Shown: positions 9,482 through 17,830 of the stretch, one piece after another
How the letters are laid out: the number at the start of each line of letters is the position of its first letter
Numbering within the stretch: position 1 is the stretch's first letter
Assembly (NCBI GenBank): GCA_963806045.1
Contig: CAWDWP010000001.1
Location: forward strand, 744,001-808,000
Origin: DATCHW01 sp963806045
Lineage (GTDB): Bacteria; Bacteroidota; Ignavibacteria; Tepidaquicellales; Tepidaquicellaceae
Reading direction: 5' to 3'
DNA length: 64,000 nt
Notes under the pieces: generated by a model
What the model was told of the DNA's origin: nothing
The model's input: only the letters and a program-made list of their open reading frames with translations
Database searches by the model: none
Translations under genes and position numbers: made by a program

Positions 9482-9502
9482 ACCCTGAACTTGTTTCAGG
9501 GT
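9482..9502. repeat. Small hairpin between portal and protease genes
   Basis: Arms ACCCTGAA (9482-9489) and TTCAGGGT (9495-9502) with a 5-base loop, preceded by CTTGTC. This looks like a host-type dispersed intergenic palindrome rather than a phage signal; there is no T-run. Confidence 0.5.
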
Positions 9503-9561
9503 CTTAACAGTGGAATAAAAGATTAAACAAATATTTTAATTAAAAAATAATAAAATAAATT

Positions 9562-10104
9562 ATGGAAACAATTAAATATAAAGATATTCAGGAGAAAATG
9601 GTAACGAAAGAAATTGATAATGATGCATTGACCATCACACATTACATATCTACATCCACACCGGACAGGTATGGTGAAATTATGAAGCCGGATGGTTGTG
9701 ATTTTTCCGGATACAGAAAAAATCCTGTTGTTTTTTTCGGACACCGCTCGCGTGATTTGCCAATCGCAAAGAATGAAAAAATTGTCATTGATGAATCGGG
9801 AGTTCTTGCAGTTACGAAATTCGATACCTCGGATTTCGCAAAAGAAATATTCAGGTTAAATGCAGAAGGATTCCTTAACAGCTGGTCTATCGGTTTTGTA
9901 CCAAAGAAAATGAAAAGCCAAAGACTAAATGTAAATGATAAAGAACAGGATTACCTGTGTGTTGAAGAATGGGAATTGCTCGAATATTCAAGCGTTCCGA
10001 TACCTGCAAACCCTGATGCAGTGAATCTTATGCTGAAAGAAGTAAAGAATGAAAAAGTTCGGGATATCATTCTTGAAACAAATAATTTAAGCACTCACAG
10101 ATAA
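9562..10104 (+). CDS. Phage prohead protease (HK97 family, peptidase S78)
   Basis: 180 residues. STSTPDRYGEIMKPDGCDFS and NPVVFFGHRSRDLPIAKN are family signatures; the His of FGHR and the Ser in FLNSWSIGF are the expected catalytic residues. The enzyme cleaves the scaffold delta-domain of the capsid protein during prohead maturation. It lies between portal and capsid as in HK97. The reading frame ends early at LSTHR; a coiled-coil-like frame (10089-10238) continues immediately in the -1 frame. Confidence 0.9.
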   Translation: METIKYKDIQEKMVTKEIDNDALTITHYISTSTPDRYGEIMKPDGCDFSGYRKNPVVFFGHRSRDLPIAKNEKIVIDESGVLAVTKFDTSDFAKEIFRLNAEGFLNSWSIGFVPKKMKSQRLNVNDKEQDYLCVEEWELLEYSSVPIPANPDAVNLMLKEVKNEKVRDIILETNNLSTHR

Positions 10105-10238
10105 CTAAACAGATTGAGCAGATTTTCACAGATAAATTTAAAGAATTAAAAAAAGATAGTGAAGAATTAATAAGATATGAATTAAAATATTTTGAAGACA
10201 GATTGGTGAAAACACTTCTCCGTCTCAAAATGAAATAA
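10089..10238 (+). other. Possible -1 frame extension of the prohead protease
   Basis: From 10089 the -1 frame reads ~49 charged, helical residues (KHSQITKQIEQIF ... FEDRLVKTLLRLKMK) up to a TAA at 10236-10238. It has no usual start codon and begins inside the end of the protease gene. It could be a missing-base artefact that cut off a coiled-coil tail, a frameshift product, or chance. I cannot decide from sequence alone. Confidence 0.35.
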
Positions 10239-10308
10239 TAATAACTCAACAAACTTAATAAACTTATACAAACTTAACAAACTTTTAAAAACGAAAGGAC
10301 AAACAAAA

Positions 10309-11394
10309 ATGTCAGAAGATTTAAAAACACTCGATGACCTCGAAGAAAAAATTGATGTTAAATCAAAACAAGACCCGTTTGAGAAATACAAAAGTGCGGA
10401 AAACAAATTCAATCCTGATATAAAAGATTTCAGGATGTTTCTGAAGGGTGTGATGTACCGCAGACCTGAATTGATTCCCGAGCGCCTGAAAGCAGGAAGT
10501 TTTATGAACGAAACCACAGGTTCTGATGGAGGTTATCTTGTTCCTGAAGAATGGGAAAAGAAGATTTATGACAATGTCGGAAAATTCGGTGTTGCCAGGA
10601 ATAATGCTACGGTTATAAAAATGAGCAGGAAGGACCTCCTCATTCCTAAACTGACAGCACTTCCCGGTTTCACTTTTGTTAACGAAGGTGCTTCAAAACC
10701 TCTCAGTATTCCCTCATTTTCTCAACTGAAGCTAACAAGGCACGACGGCGGATTTATTACAATTTTCAGTAAACAGCTTATCGAAGATGAGGACTTTGAT
10801 ATCATGAATTATGTTACCGACCTTGCTGCAAAAATTATTATGAAGAATATGGATGATGCGGCTTTCAGGGGTCTGAGCCCTATCACAGGATTACTGCAGC
10901 CGGAAACAGGACTTTCATCAATTGTTACAAACGGAGGGACTTTTGATTCTCTCACTTATGATGATATAGTTGATGCCACTGTTGCAATTCCATCACATAA
11001 TCTCTCAAATGCAAAATGGTATATGAGCAGAAGCATATGGGGATTCCTTAAGAAACTTAAATACGGTGCCGGTGTGGGAGAATATATTGTAGAACCGGAA
11101 GACAGAAGAAATCTCACACTCGAAGGTTATCCTGTCGAGCTTACCGAAGGATGTTTTTCGATGGGCGAAACAGGAAGAGATAAAGCTATTCTGCTCTTTG
11201 GTGATTTAAAATATTTGCTTATCGGTGAAAGAAAAGGCTTAACAATTGATTTCAGCAAAGAAGCAACGGTAGATGACGGCAGCAATACTATCAGCCTCTG
11301 GCAGAATGGTCTTGTTGGTTTGAACTTCGGGGTTTCGTTCGATATGAAATGCACTTTTCCGGATGCAATGTGTGTGATAAAGACTACTGAATAA
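10309..11394 (+). CDS. Phage major capsid protein (HK97 fold)
   Basis: 361 residues. The N-terminal ~65 residues are charged and helical (SEDLKTLDDLEEKIDV), like the scaffold delta-domain removed by the prohead protease. The HK97-fold domain starts near GSFMNETTGSDGGYLVPEEW (~residue 65) and includes GFTFVNEGASKPLS, an E-loop, and IVTNGGTFDSLTYDDIVDA. Hundreds of copies would build the icosahedral head. A palindrome follows 10 bases after the stop, and the next gene begins 218 bases later. Confidence 0.93.
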   Translation: MSEDLKTLDDLEEKIDVKSKQDPFEKYKSAENKFNPDIKDFRMFLKGVMYRRPELIPERLKAGSFMNETTGSDGGYLVPEEWEKKIYDNVGKFGVARNNATVIKMSRKDLLIPKLTALPGFTFVNEGASKPLSIPSFSQLKLTRHDGGFITIFSKQLIEDEDFDIMNYVTDLAAKIIMKNMDDAAFRGLSPITGLLQPETGLSSIVTNGGTFDSLTYDDIVDATVAIPSHNLSNAKWYMSRSIWGFLKKLKYGAGVGEYIVEPEDRRNLTLEGYPVELTEGCFSMGETGRDKAILLFGDLKYLLIGERKGLTIDFSKEATVDDGSNTISLWQNGLVGLNFGVSFDMKCTFPDAMCVIKTTE

Positions 11395-11404
11395 TACTAT
11401 TCTT

Positions 11405-11434
11405 GTCCCGGAGTGATATATAGCACTCCGGGAC
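11405..11434. terminator. Strong hairpin after the capsid gene
   Basis: Arms GTCCCGGAGTG (11405-11415) and CACTCCGGGAC (11424-11434) pair perfectly around 8 bases. There is no T-run, so it may attenuate transcription or stabilise the capsid mRNA 3' end rather than act as a classical terminator. Confidence 0.55.
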
Positions 11435-11612
11435 TACTCACCGCATTCAAAATTAAAAATTAAGATTTAAAAATTAAAAATAAATAATCAAAAACAAAAA
11501 AATAAAACAAAAATTACGAATAGTCGAAGGGCTCATTACTCATTGCTCTTATTTTTTACGTTTTACCTTTTACGTTTTAAATTACTAATTATTAATTACT
11601 AATTGAAAATAA

Positions 11613-12242
11613 ATGATTACTGTTTCTGAATTTACAAAATATATGAATATTCCTGTCCCAATAAATCTGGATATGGAAAACTTTATAAAAGACTGCATAC
11701 TTGCTTCTGTGGATGAAATGAATACCTTCACGAACAGGAGACTCGTTGAAATGAATCCCAGCCACGATATGTCAATCATTATAACAGCTAAAACAGAATA
11801 CTACGATGGATATGATACGAATATTATTTATACAAGAAATTATCCTATAGTTGAACTTGAGCCGGGGCTGATGCTTGAATTGAAATACCTTAAGGAAGAT
11901 AAAGAATGGGAGGAAATAATTAAACCTCCGGACACTGTTGACAATTGCCTTCTGGTTCTTGAATATGGAAAAATTAGGCTTTTGAAAAATTATAAATTTC
12001 CACAGGGTATTAAAAATATACAGATAAATTATAAAAGCGGATTTGATATTAATACTCTGCCGGATGATCTGAAACGAGTGTGTTATGAAAAAACAGCATT
12101 GAAATTCTTCAATTCCGCATTTGGAAATTTCCAGCGCCTGGGAATTGAAAGTTATGAAATCTCAGACCAGGTTACCCGATTCAGTAATAAAGAAATAAAT
12201 CACAATGAAGTTTTAAAAAGATACAGGAGACCTGTAATATGA
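11613..12242 (+). CDS. Phage head-tail connector / gp6-like adaptor
   Basis: 209 residues. The N-terminal helical half (MITVSEFTKYMNI ... DCILASVDEMNTFTNRRLVE) and a later YKSGFDINTLPDDLKRVCYEKTALKFF segment resemble the gp6-like head-tail adaptor family (QLRG-type head completion proteins), which binds the portal ring after packaging. Its position just after the capsid gene fits. It is the only connector-like gene; no tail genes follow. Its stop overlaps the next start (ATGA). Confidence 0.7.
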   Translation: MITVSEFTKYMNIPVPINLDMENFIKDCILASVDEMNTFTNRRLVEMNPSHDMSIIITAKTEYYDGYDTNIIYTRNYPIVELEPGLMLELKYLKEDKEWEEIIKPPDTVDNCLLVLEYGKIRLLKNYKFPQGIKNIQINYKSGFDINTLPDDLKRVCYEKTALKFFNSAFGNFQRLGIESYEISDQVTRFSNKEINHNEVLKRYRRPVI

Positions 12243-12532
12243 ATAATGAAAATATGTTTTGCTCCGCTCACAATGAGATAATGAAAACCCTTAATGAACT
12301 CAAAGAGAAGGTTTCAAAATTTGAGATGATTACACTCATCAATGGTAAAGAAAGAAAAGTCCACCTATCTGAAATCGTGAAAGATATCTATTATGATGTT
12401 GAGGTGATAAGGGATTTGAATAAAGTTCATTCAATATTCAAGAAATACAGAATTTATTTCCTTATGATTCTTGCTATAATGCTCCTGCTCGGAATTAATT
12501 ATCAGGAAATATTAATGAAAATTTTAAAATAA
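12239..12532 (+). CDS. Small membrane protein in phage lysis region
   Basis: 97 residues with a soluble, charged, partly coiled-coil N-terminal part (residues 1-70) and one hydrophobic segment near the C-terminus (YFLMILAIMLLLGIN, ~residues 76-90). Translation is probably coupled to the connector gene by a 4-base overlap. The position before the holin-like gene and the amidase suggests a lysis-related or connector-accessory role; no family recognised. Confidence 0.6.
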   Translation: MNNENMFCSAHNEIMKTLNELKEKVSKFEMITLINGKERKVHLSEIVKDIYYDVEVIRDLNKVHSIFKKYRIYFLMILAIMLLLGINYQEILMKILK

Positions 12533-12556
12533 CTAAATTATTAAATCAATATTACT

Positions 12557-12787
12557 ATGAGAGAATTTTTTTCAGAAAACAATAATCAAAGCTCAATGAT
12601 GCGTTTGCTTTCATTCATTAGTGTCATCACCGGATTATGCATTGCTATAGCAGTCACAATATTTGGAATTGCAAGCGGAGATTCGGCTGTAAATATCAGC
12701 GGTGAATTAATTTATCTGTGTTTTGGCATTCTTGGTTTTGGTTTCGGCGGCAAAGTGATTCAGAAAATAACAGAAAAAAAACAATGA
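12557..12787 (+). CDS. Holin-like two-pass membrane protein
   Basis: 76 residues with two hydrophobic stretches (LLSFISVITGLCIAIAVTIF and IYLCFGILGFGFGG) joined by a short polar loop, and a basic C-terminal tail (KITEKKQ). Size, topology and location two genes before an amidase fit a phage holin, which permeabilises the inner membrane so that the endolysin reaches the wall. Assigned by context and topology. Confidence 0.6.
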   Translation: MREFFSENNNQSSMMRLLSFISVITGLCIAIAVTIFGIASGDSAVNISGELIYLCFGILGFGFGGKVIQKITEKKQ

Positions 12788-12854
12788 ATAATGAATAATG
12801 ATTAATGAATAATGATTAATGAATAATGTCAATGAATCTATGTTGTTGAAGCAG

Positions 12855-12911
12855 CCCACGGTTTTAACCGTGGGGGGATGTTATGATAGGTATTAAACCG
12901 TTTTAACGGTT
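12855..12911. repeat. Pair of palindromes before the amidase gene
   Basis: A perfect 20-bp palindrome CCCACGGTTTTAACCGTGGG (12855-12874) is followed by AACCGTTTTAACGGTT (12896-12911) and a T-run. The two share the ACCGTTTTAACGGT core. This may be a dispersed host repeat, and the second hairpin could act as a terminator of the upstream unit. Short AATGATTAATGA repeats precede it at 12785-12830. Confidence 0.6.
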
Positions 12912-12979
12912 TTTATCTCCACAAAAAAATCTCATTTGTGTCAAAACAACTATTTTTTAAAAACAAATAAATTAAATCT

Positions 12980-13564
12980 ATGAAAATAATACTTGACCCG
13001 GCACACGGAATTGAAACACCCGGCAAGCGTTCTCCCGACGGACTCTTCCGCGAGTATAAATGGAGCCGTGAAATCGTTTCCCGTATAAGTTCAAAATTAA
13101 AAGAGAAAAATATAGACTGTGCAATTACTGTAGAGGAGGACTACGAACCCGGCTTGAAAGAAAGAGTGCGGAAAACCAACAAATTATCTTCGGAAGTAAA
13201 TGATGATGCGATTTTCATAAGCATTCATTGCAATGCTTCCGGAAACGGAATAAAATGGATGGATGCCAGGGGATTCAGCATCTGGACTTCACGCGGAAAA
13301 ACAAAAGCAGATGAATATGCTGAAATCATCTATAATGAATTTGATAAATCTTTCCCTGATATACCCTTGAGAAGTGACTTCAGAGACGGTGACCCGGATT
13401 TCGAAAGTAATTTTGCAGTACTTTTGTGCAGAATACCTGCAATACTTCTTGAAGTCCTTTTTCAGGATAATAAAGAAGATGTGGAAATTCTGGAAAGTGA
13501 AGAATTTAAAGAAACTTTTTGCGATTGCATAATAAATGCGATACAATTAATAATTAGTAATTAA
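12980..13564 (+). CDS. N-acetylmuramoyl-L-alanine amidase, probable endolysin
   Basis: 194 residues, a bare Amidase_3 catalytic domain. The zinc ligands fit KIILDPAHGIETPGK (His near residue 9), an early Glu in LFREYKW, and ISIHCNASGNG (His near residue 83); the catalytic Glu is in PAILLEVLFQDN. It cuts the amide bond between N-acetylmuramic acid and the peptide stem. No signal peptide is seen, so release would need the holin-like protein at 12557-12787. Confidence 0.85.
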   Translation: MKIILDPAHGIETPGKRSPDGLFREYKWSREIVSRISSKLKEKNIDCAITVEEDYEPGLKERVRKTNKLSSEVNDDAIFISIHCNASGNGIKWMDARGFSIWTSRGKTKADEYAEIIYNEFDKSFPDIPLRSDFRDGDPDFESNFAVLLCRIPAILLEVLFQDNKEDVEILESEEFKETFCDCIINAIQLIISN

Positions 13565-13595
13565 TAATTAGTAATTAATAATTAGTAATTAAAAA
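13547..13595. repeat. AT-rich tandem repeat after the amidase
   Basis: About three copies of a 15-base unit TAATTAGTAATTAAT run through the amidase stop codon into the spacer. Similar simple AT repeats occur at 11580-11605 and 30950-30985 and seem to be a host intergenic habit. Confidence 0.6.
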
Positions 13596-13646
13596 TATTT
13601 TTCTTTGTGTAACTCTACGTTTCTCTGTGAAATAAACTAAAAAAAA

Positions 13647-14255
13647 ATGAATACAAATATCTTAAAAAATATACTGCTGATTATTCTGTTAATCATTATA
13701 ACTATCCTGTTAATCCTGTCTAATGATTCAGAAAAAAACAGTTCCAAGACATTAATCATTCACGATACTGCAATAATCACACGTTATGAAAAAGAGGTAA
13801 AGCGTGATACTATTATTAAATGGTTCGAAAAAATAAAATATTTACGAAATACACCTGCAGAAATCCATTACCAGAAATCCGACAGTAATATAATTGAAGA
13901 TTTAAAAGCAAAAGACCTGATTTTTAAAATTGATAAGAAAAACGATGAGTTGATTATAAAAGCACTGAACCAAAAAGATGAAAAGATAAAAGAATACCGA
14001 TTCGATGATGCCGTCAGAGATTTTACCCTGGTATCCCAAAATGATAATGTCTTTCTAAAATCTAAGAACTATTATTTCGATGGGATAGAAATTGGTCTTG
14101 GTTATTCTTTTTACAAAGAGAAGAAGTTTAATTTAAATATCACTACAGGAATCAATTGGCGGGAAAGATTATATCTTAAAGCATTGGCAAGCTATGATTT
14201 AAATTCTAAAACGCTGAATGCCGGTGTAAGTTTAGGAATTAAATTAATTAAATAA
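13647..14255 (+). CDS. Phage-cassette protein with N-terminal anchor and beta-rich C-terminus
   Basis: 202 residues. One long hydrophobic helix (residues ~8-26) is followed by a charged, coiled-coil-like region and a C-terminal ~60 residues of alternating polar/hydrophobic strands (IEIGLGYSFYKEKKFNLN, YLKALASYDLN). An anchored stalk ending in strands, next to an amidase, suggests a spanin-like or lysis accessory protein crossing the periplasm. That is inference; Bacteroidota phages often carry an unclassified protein of this layout here. Confidence 0.55.
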   Translation: MNTNILKNILLIILLIIITILLILSNDSEKNSSKTLIIHDTAIITRYEKEVKRDTIIKWFEKIKYLRNTPAEIHYQKSDSNIIEDLKAKDLIFKIDKKNDELIIKALNQKDEKIKEYRFDDAVRDFTLVSQNDNVFLKSKNYYFDGIEIGLGYSFYKEKKFNLNITTGINWRERLYLKALASYDLNSKTLNAGVSLGIKLIK

Positions 14256-14259
14256 AAAA

Positions 14260-14687
14260 ATGTATCCACCTAAAAATGATAAAGATTTTAAAGAACTTGC
14301 AGATGAGATGATTGATTGGTTCAAAGAAGAAAATAATATTTATCTTGAAAAATTTTGCGGTGCAGAAAGGATTTCCTGCTTCTTACATTTCTTTATACGC
14401 TAAGAGGAATAAATACTTTGCGGGAAAACATGCACTTGCGAAAGATATACAGGAAGGGAAATTAGTTCAGAAGGGATTGAAAAATGAATTACGTTCAAAT
14501 TTTGCTGATTTTCATGCTTAAGAACACTGCGGGATGGCGTGACAGATTCACTGATGAAAATGAAGAGAAAACTGCACCGTCAATTAAATTAGTCTTAAAA
14601 GAATCAAAAGAGGAAAAGAAAAAATCTAAAAAAGAAAAAAATAAAGACCAGATAAATATGTTTGATGATGATGAAAAAGCTGAATGA
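14260..14687 (+). CDS. Terminase small subunit-like protein, two frameshifts
   Basis: Joining three frames gives a coherent ~142-residue protein: start MYPPKNDKDFKELADEM at 14260, then KFAVQKGFPASYISLYAKRNK and NTAGWRDRFTDENEEK, ending in a Lys/Glu-rich tail. The layout (helix-turn-helix-like N-terminus choosing the packaging site, acidic/basic tail) and the position directly before terL fit TerS. Breaks are at 14346-14354 (one base too many in AAAAATTTT) and at 14509-14517 (one too many in GATTTTCATG). Both are +1 in homopolymers, so probably sequence errors. Confidence 0.6.
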
Positions 14688-15861
14688 AAAATACATTACA
14701 ACAGTTTTCAAAAAAAACTACGAAGCAAGAACAACCATCGTCCTGAACGAAGGCGGGGCAAGGAGTTCAAAGAGCTATTCCATTTGCCAGCTCCTTATTT
14801 ATAAACTTATTACCGAAAGAAACAAAAACATATTAATCACACGAAAGACAATGCCCTCATTACGGATAACCGCTTATAAGCTATTTGTGGATTTGATGAA
14901 ACAATATGGATTCTACGATGAAAGTTGTCATAACAAAACCATAAAAAGCTATGAATATAACAGCAACTTTGTTCTCTTCATATCGATTGATGATCCGACT
15001 AAAATCCAATCCACCGAATTCAATTACATCTGGATGGAGGAAGCCGAAGAATTTACTTTTGATGATTTCATAATACTGAAAACACGGCTCTCAGGTAAGA
15101 CAACAGGAAATGAAATAAACCAGATATACCTCACGTACAACCCAAAGCAGGAACAGTCATATATAAATAAGAAAGTAAGATATTTCAGCGATGTAACACT
15201 TATTAAATCGACATACAAAGATAATCCGATGATTAGTGATGAATATATAAATATCATAGAAAGCCTGAAAAATCAAAATGAAAAACTTTATAAAGTATTT
15301 GCTCTCGGCGAATATGCAAACGTAGAAGGAAAAATTTACAATAATATCAATAACCTGTCTGATTTTCCCGGAAATTATGATGAAGTTATTTACGGACTTG
15401 ATTTCGGATTCAATAATCCTGTTTGTCTTCTTAAAATCGGAATTAAGGATAACAATTATTATATCACTGAAGTGTTATACGAAACGAAACTTACAAACAG
15501 CGAACTGATAACACGAATGAAAACTCTGCTTTCTCAAAATGAAAAAAGGAATTTTATTTATGCGGATAACTCAGAACCGGCAAGGATTGAGGAGATTTAC
15601 AGGCAGGGATTTAATATAAAACCAGCAGATAAGTCCGTGAATGACGGTATTGATTTTATAAAATCCTGCCGTATATTTACAAACGCTTCAAATGCAAATT
15701 TTAATTCAGAACTGGAAATTTACTGCTATAAAAAAGACAAGAACGGAAATTTTCTGGATGAACCTGTCAAGTATATTGACCACGCAATGGATGCAATGCG
15801 TTATGCAATATATTCACATTCAAGAAAAAAAAGCAGTGTAGGAATAAGAATGCTCAAGTAA
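14665..15861 (+). CDS. Phage terminase large subunit
   Basis: ~398 residues. The ATPase Walker A variant GGARSSKSYS is near residue 30, Walker B with catalytic Glu is IWMEEAEEF (~residue 125), and the C-terminal RNase H-like nuclease shows GLDFGFNNP, FIYADNSEPARI and DHAMDAMRYA, all standard for the Terminase_3/XtmB group. TerL pumps DNA through the portal and cuts concatemers. The start is one of three consecutive ATGs (14665, 14668, 14671) overlapping the TerS end. It is the last gene of the cassette; in a circular form it would adjoin the portal gene. Confidence 0.92.
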   Translation: MMMKKLNEKYITTVFKKNYEARTTIVLNEGGARSSKSYSICQLLIYKLITERNKNILITRKTMPSLRITAYKLFVDLMKQYGFYDESCHNKTIKSYEYNSNFVLFISIDDPTKIQSTEFNYIWMEEAEEFTFDDFIILKTRLSGKTTGNEINQIYLTYNPKQEQSYINKKVRYFSDVTLIKSTYKDNPMISDEYINIIESLKNQNEKLYKVFALGEYANVEGKIYNNINNLSDFPGNYDEVIYGLDFGFNNPVCLLKIGIKDNNYYITEVLYETKLTNSELITRMKTLLSQNEKRNFIYADNSEPARIEEIYRQGFNIKPADKSVNDGIDFIKSCRIFTNASNANFNSELEIYCYKKDKNGNFLDEPVKYIDHAMDAMRYAIYSHSRKKSSVGIRMLK

Positions 15862-15907
15862 AATGTGCTTATCGATTTCAAACCTTTTCATTCCAATTTA
15901 TAAAATA

Positions 15908-16623
15908 TCATAAACCGAGAAACTGAATCGCTATTCCGCATAGAAATATTGCAGCACCTGCTAAAGCATGTGTATATCTTTCCAGCTTTTTAACAGGAAG
16001 CATATTTACACCTAAAGATGATATTATCACAATGCTTATCATAGTCGCAATTGTCACGACACTGAATACTACTGTTACCATTACTCAAACCGTAAAGACT
16101 GCTTTGGGCGGCAGGATACATCAGTATGGGAATCAGCGGCTCACAAGGACCAAGGACAAATACCGTAAAAAGAATCCAGGGAGTTATATTTGCTTTTACT
16201 TCTTTGTCATGAACGTGAATGTGTTCTTTGTTGTGACCGTGGGAGTGTGAATGCTCTTCTCTATCTCCGTGTGAATGAAAATGTGTGTGCGTTCTATTTC
16301 TGACAGCACGGCGCATACCCCAGATAAAATACACAAGACCAAAAGCGGTAAGAACCCATGCGGCAAGGTCACCACGGAAAGATTCTATTATCTCAAGCTT
16401 TCGCAATTGCCGTTCCGAAAGCAATTCCTATTATACCCAATACAACCGAACTTCCCACATGACCGATTCCGCATAAAAATGTAATCCACGTGGTTTTTAT
16501 CAGGGACCACTTCCTTGCCTGCGCCATCACAATAAATGGTAAATAGTGGTCAGGTCCAAACAGCGTATGAAAAAATCCTATTGAAGCGGCAGTAATTAAA
16601 AGAGTTACTAATTCCTGATTCAT
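15908..16623 (-). CDS. NicO/UreH/TauE-like metal transporter with His-rich loop, two frameshifts
   Basis: Three frames combine to ~238 residues. The N-terminal part has FFHTLFGPDHYLPF and a GHVGSS motif. A cytoplasmic loop is rich in His (HTHFHSHGDREEHSHSHGH). Then come TPWILF, LGPCEPLIPILMYPAA and, in the third frame (15908-16080), LPVKKLERYTHALAG and GIAIQFLGL. Six to seven hydrophobic segments and the His loop point to a Ni/Co-type or related heavy-metal transporter. Frames break near 16395 (CGAAAGCTTGAG) and 16085 (GAGTAATGG), each net +1. Substrate is inferred from the His-rich loop only. Confidence 0.7.
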
Positions 16624-16699
16624 CTAATTCTTTCAGGATAAAAAAATTAATTTTAAAATACTTGAAATCTTAATTTATATTCTCTTCCGTATTTAAATT

Positions 16700-17287
16700 T
16701 TATTTCAGCGTACCTATTGCCGGGGAAGATACCCACGGAGAATTCGTAGCAAACGATGTCACTACCGTTCCGCCTTTTCCGGTCTTCCAGGTTGAACCTG
16801 ATAATCCGGAAATGTTTGCAAATGTATAGACTACAAACGTTCCAAGCCTGTGTTTATCAGGTGTTCCGTCTATTTTTGCAACTCTTGTATCAAACTCCGA
16901 TTGCGTTGAAAATCCAGGTGGGATAACACTAATAAGTAATTCGTTCGGAGATAAAAATTGTGTCACAATCGATGCATCGTAATTTGTTGTTATTTCCCCG
17001 GGCGAATTATACAACTGTGATGAACCCTGAACGAATTTGATTGCCGGATTCGTGAAATTAGCCGCATTGAAGATAAACTTGAAATCTGCATCTCCCAGAT
17101 ATAATGGTCCGGGACCTCCGTTTTGTCTTAAATATATGTCAAAGTAAACGCAGTTACCATAATCCGGGTCTGCGGTTACTATCTTTATATTTGATATTGC
17201 CGCTTCGTATGATACCTGGCTGAATAAATTAATATTGAATGATATTACTATTATAAACGAAAGAAGAATTAGCTTTACTATTTTCAT
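16700..17287 (-). CDS. Secreted protein of unknown function
   Basis: 195 residues with a clear signal peptide (MKIVKLILLSFIIVISFNI..FSQ). The mature part is beta-rich and contains FDIYLRQNGGPGPLYLGDADF and LSGSTWKTGKGGTVV, a layout seen in cohesin-like surface domains of this group. It ends at IGTLK without a T9SS sorting domain, unlike its neighbours, so it may be truncated, periplasmic, or simply a stand-alone domain. No family assigned. Confidence 0.6.
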   Translation of the reverse strand: MKIVKLILLSFIIVISFNINLFSQVSYEAAISNIKIVTADPDYGNCVYFDIYLRQNGGPGPLYLGDADFKFIFNAANFTNPAIKFVQGSSQLYNSPGEITTNYDASIVTQFLSPNELLISVIPPGFSTQSEFDTRVAKIDGTPDKHRLGTFVVYTFANISGLSGSTWKTGKGGTVVTSFATNSPWVSSPAIGTLK

Positions 17288-17383
17288 TTTTTTTATTTTA
17301 TATTACTTAAATTAATTTAATTTCTCAAACTTAATAATTAGCTGTTTTTATTTACTGCTCTGTACTTATTCTCTAAAAAATTT

Positions 17384-17620
17384 TTAAATAACATTTCCCT
17401 GGCACGTATCAGGACGTGAATTGCATTTTCCGGATTGAACCGGAGGGCACTTTACTGTTCCATAACTGCAAAAAACACAGCAGTCACCTTTCAATGGTTT
17501 TAGAAGTGTTCTGCAATTTTCGCATTCATAAAAATGAACACACGCGTCTGTCGGCATTTTCTCCTTTTTCTTATGCCCGCAGTTGGGACATGTGATTTCT
17601 GATTCGAATTCTATTTTCAT
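17384..17620 (-). CDS. GDCCVxC domain protein
   Basis: 78 residues from the ATG at 17620, chosen because GGAGGG lies just upstream; a longer frame to 17686 has no such support. An N-terminal zinc-ribbon-like CPNCGHKKKEKMP and YECENC are followed by the signature GDCCVFCSYGTVKCPPVQ. NCBI uses the name GDCCVxC for this family, some members of which are selenoproteins; here all positions are ordinary Cys. Members are often near metal-handling genes; here the NicO-like transporter is 0.8 kb away. Function unknown. Confidence 0.75.
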   Translation of the reverse strand: MKIEFESEITCPNCGHKKKEKMPTDACVHFYECENCRTLLKPLKGDCCVFCSYGTVKCPPVQSGKCNSRPDTCQGNVI

Positions 17621-17830
17621 TTCTTTCCCTCCACGATTTTTAATTCTTCCTCCAGCAATCTTATAAAAATAATAATTTAAAAACATATAAATTACTCAAT
17701 TATCAGTAATAAATTCAAAATCTCAATTTATTCTTTCAATGAGTATGAATATATATATTGACATTAAGAACGGTTAATGTTAAATCAATCGAATTTTCAT
17801 AAACAGTATAATATAACTTAGGAGGTATTT

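Noticed and set aside
17384..17620. Selenoprotein reading of the GDCCVxC protein
   Set aside because: All motif positions are ordinary Cys codons and there is no in-frame TGA.
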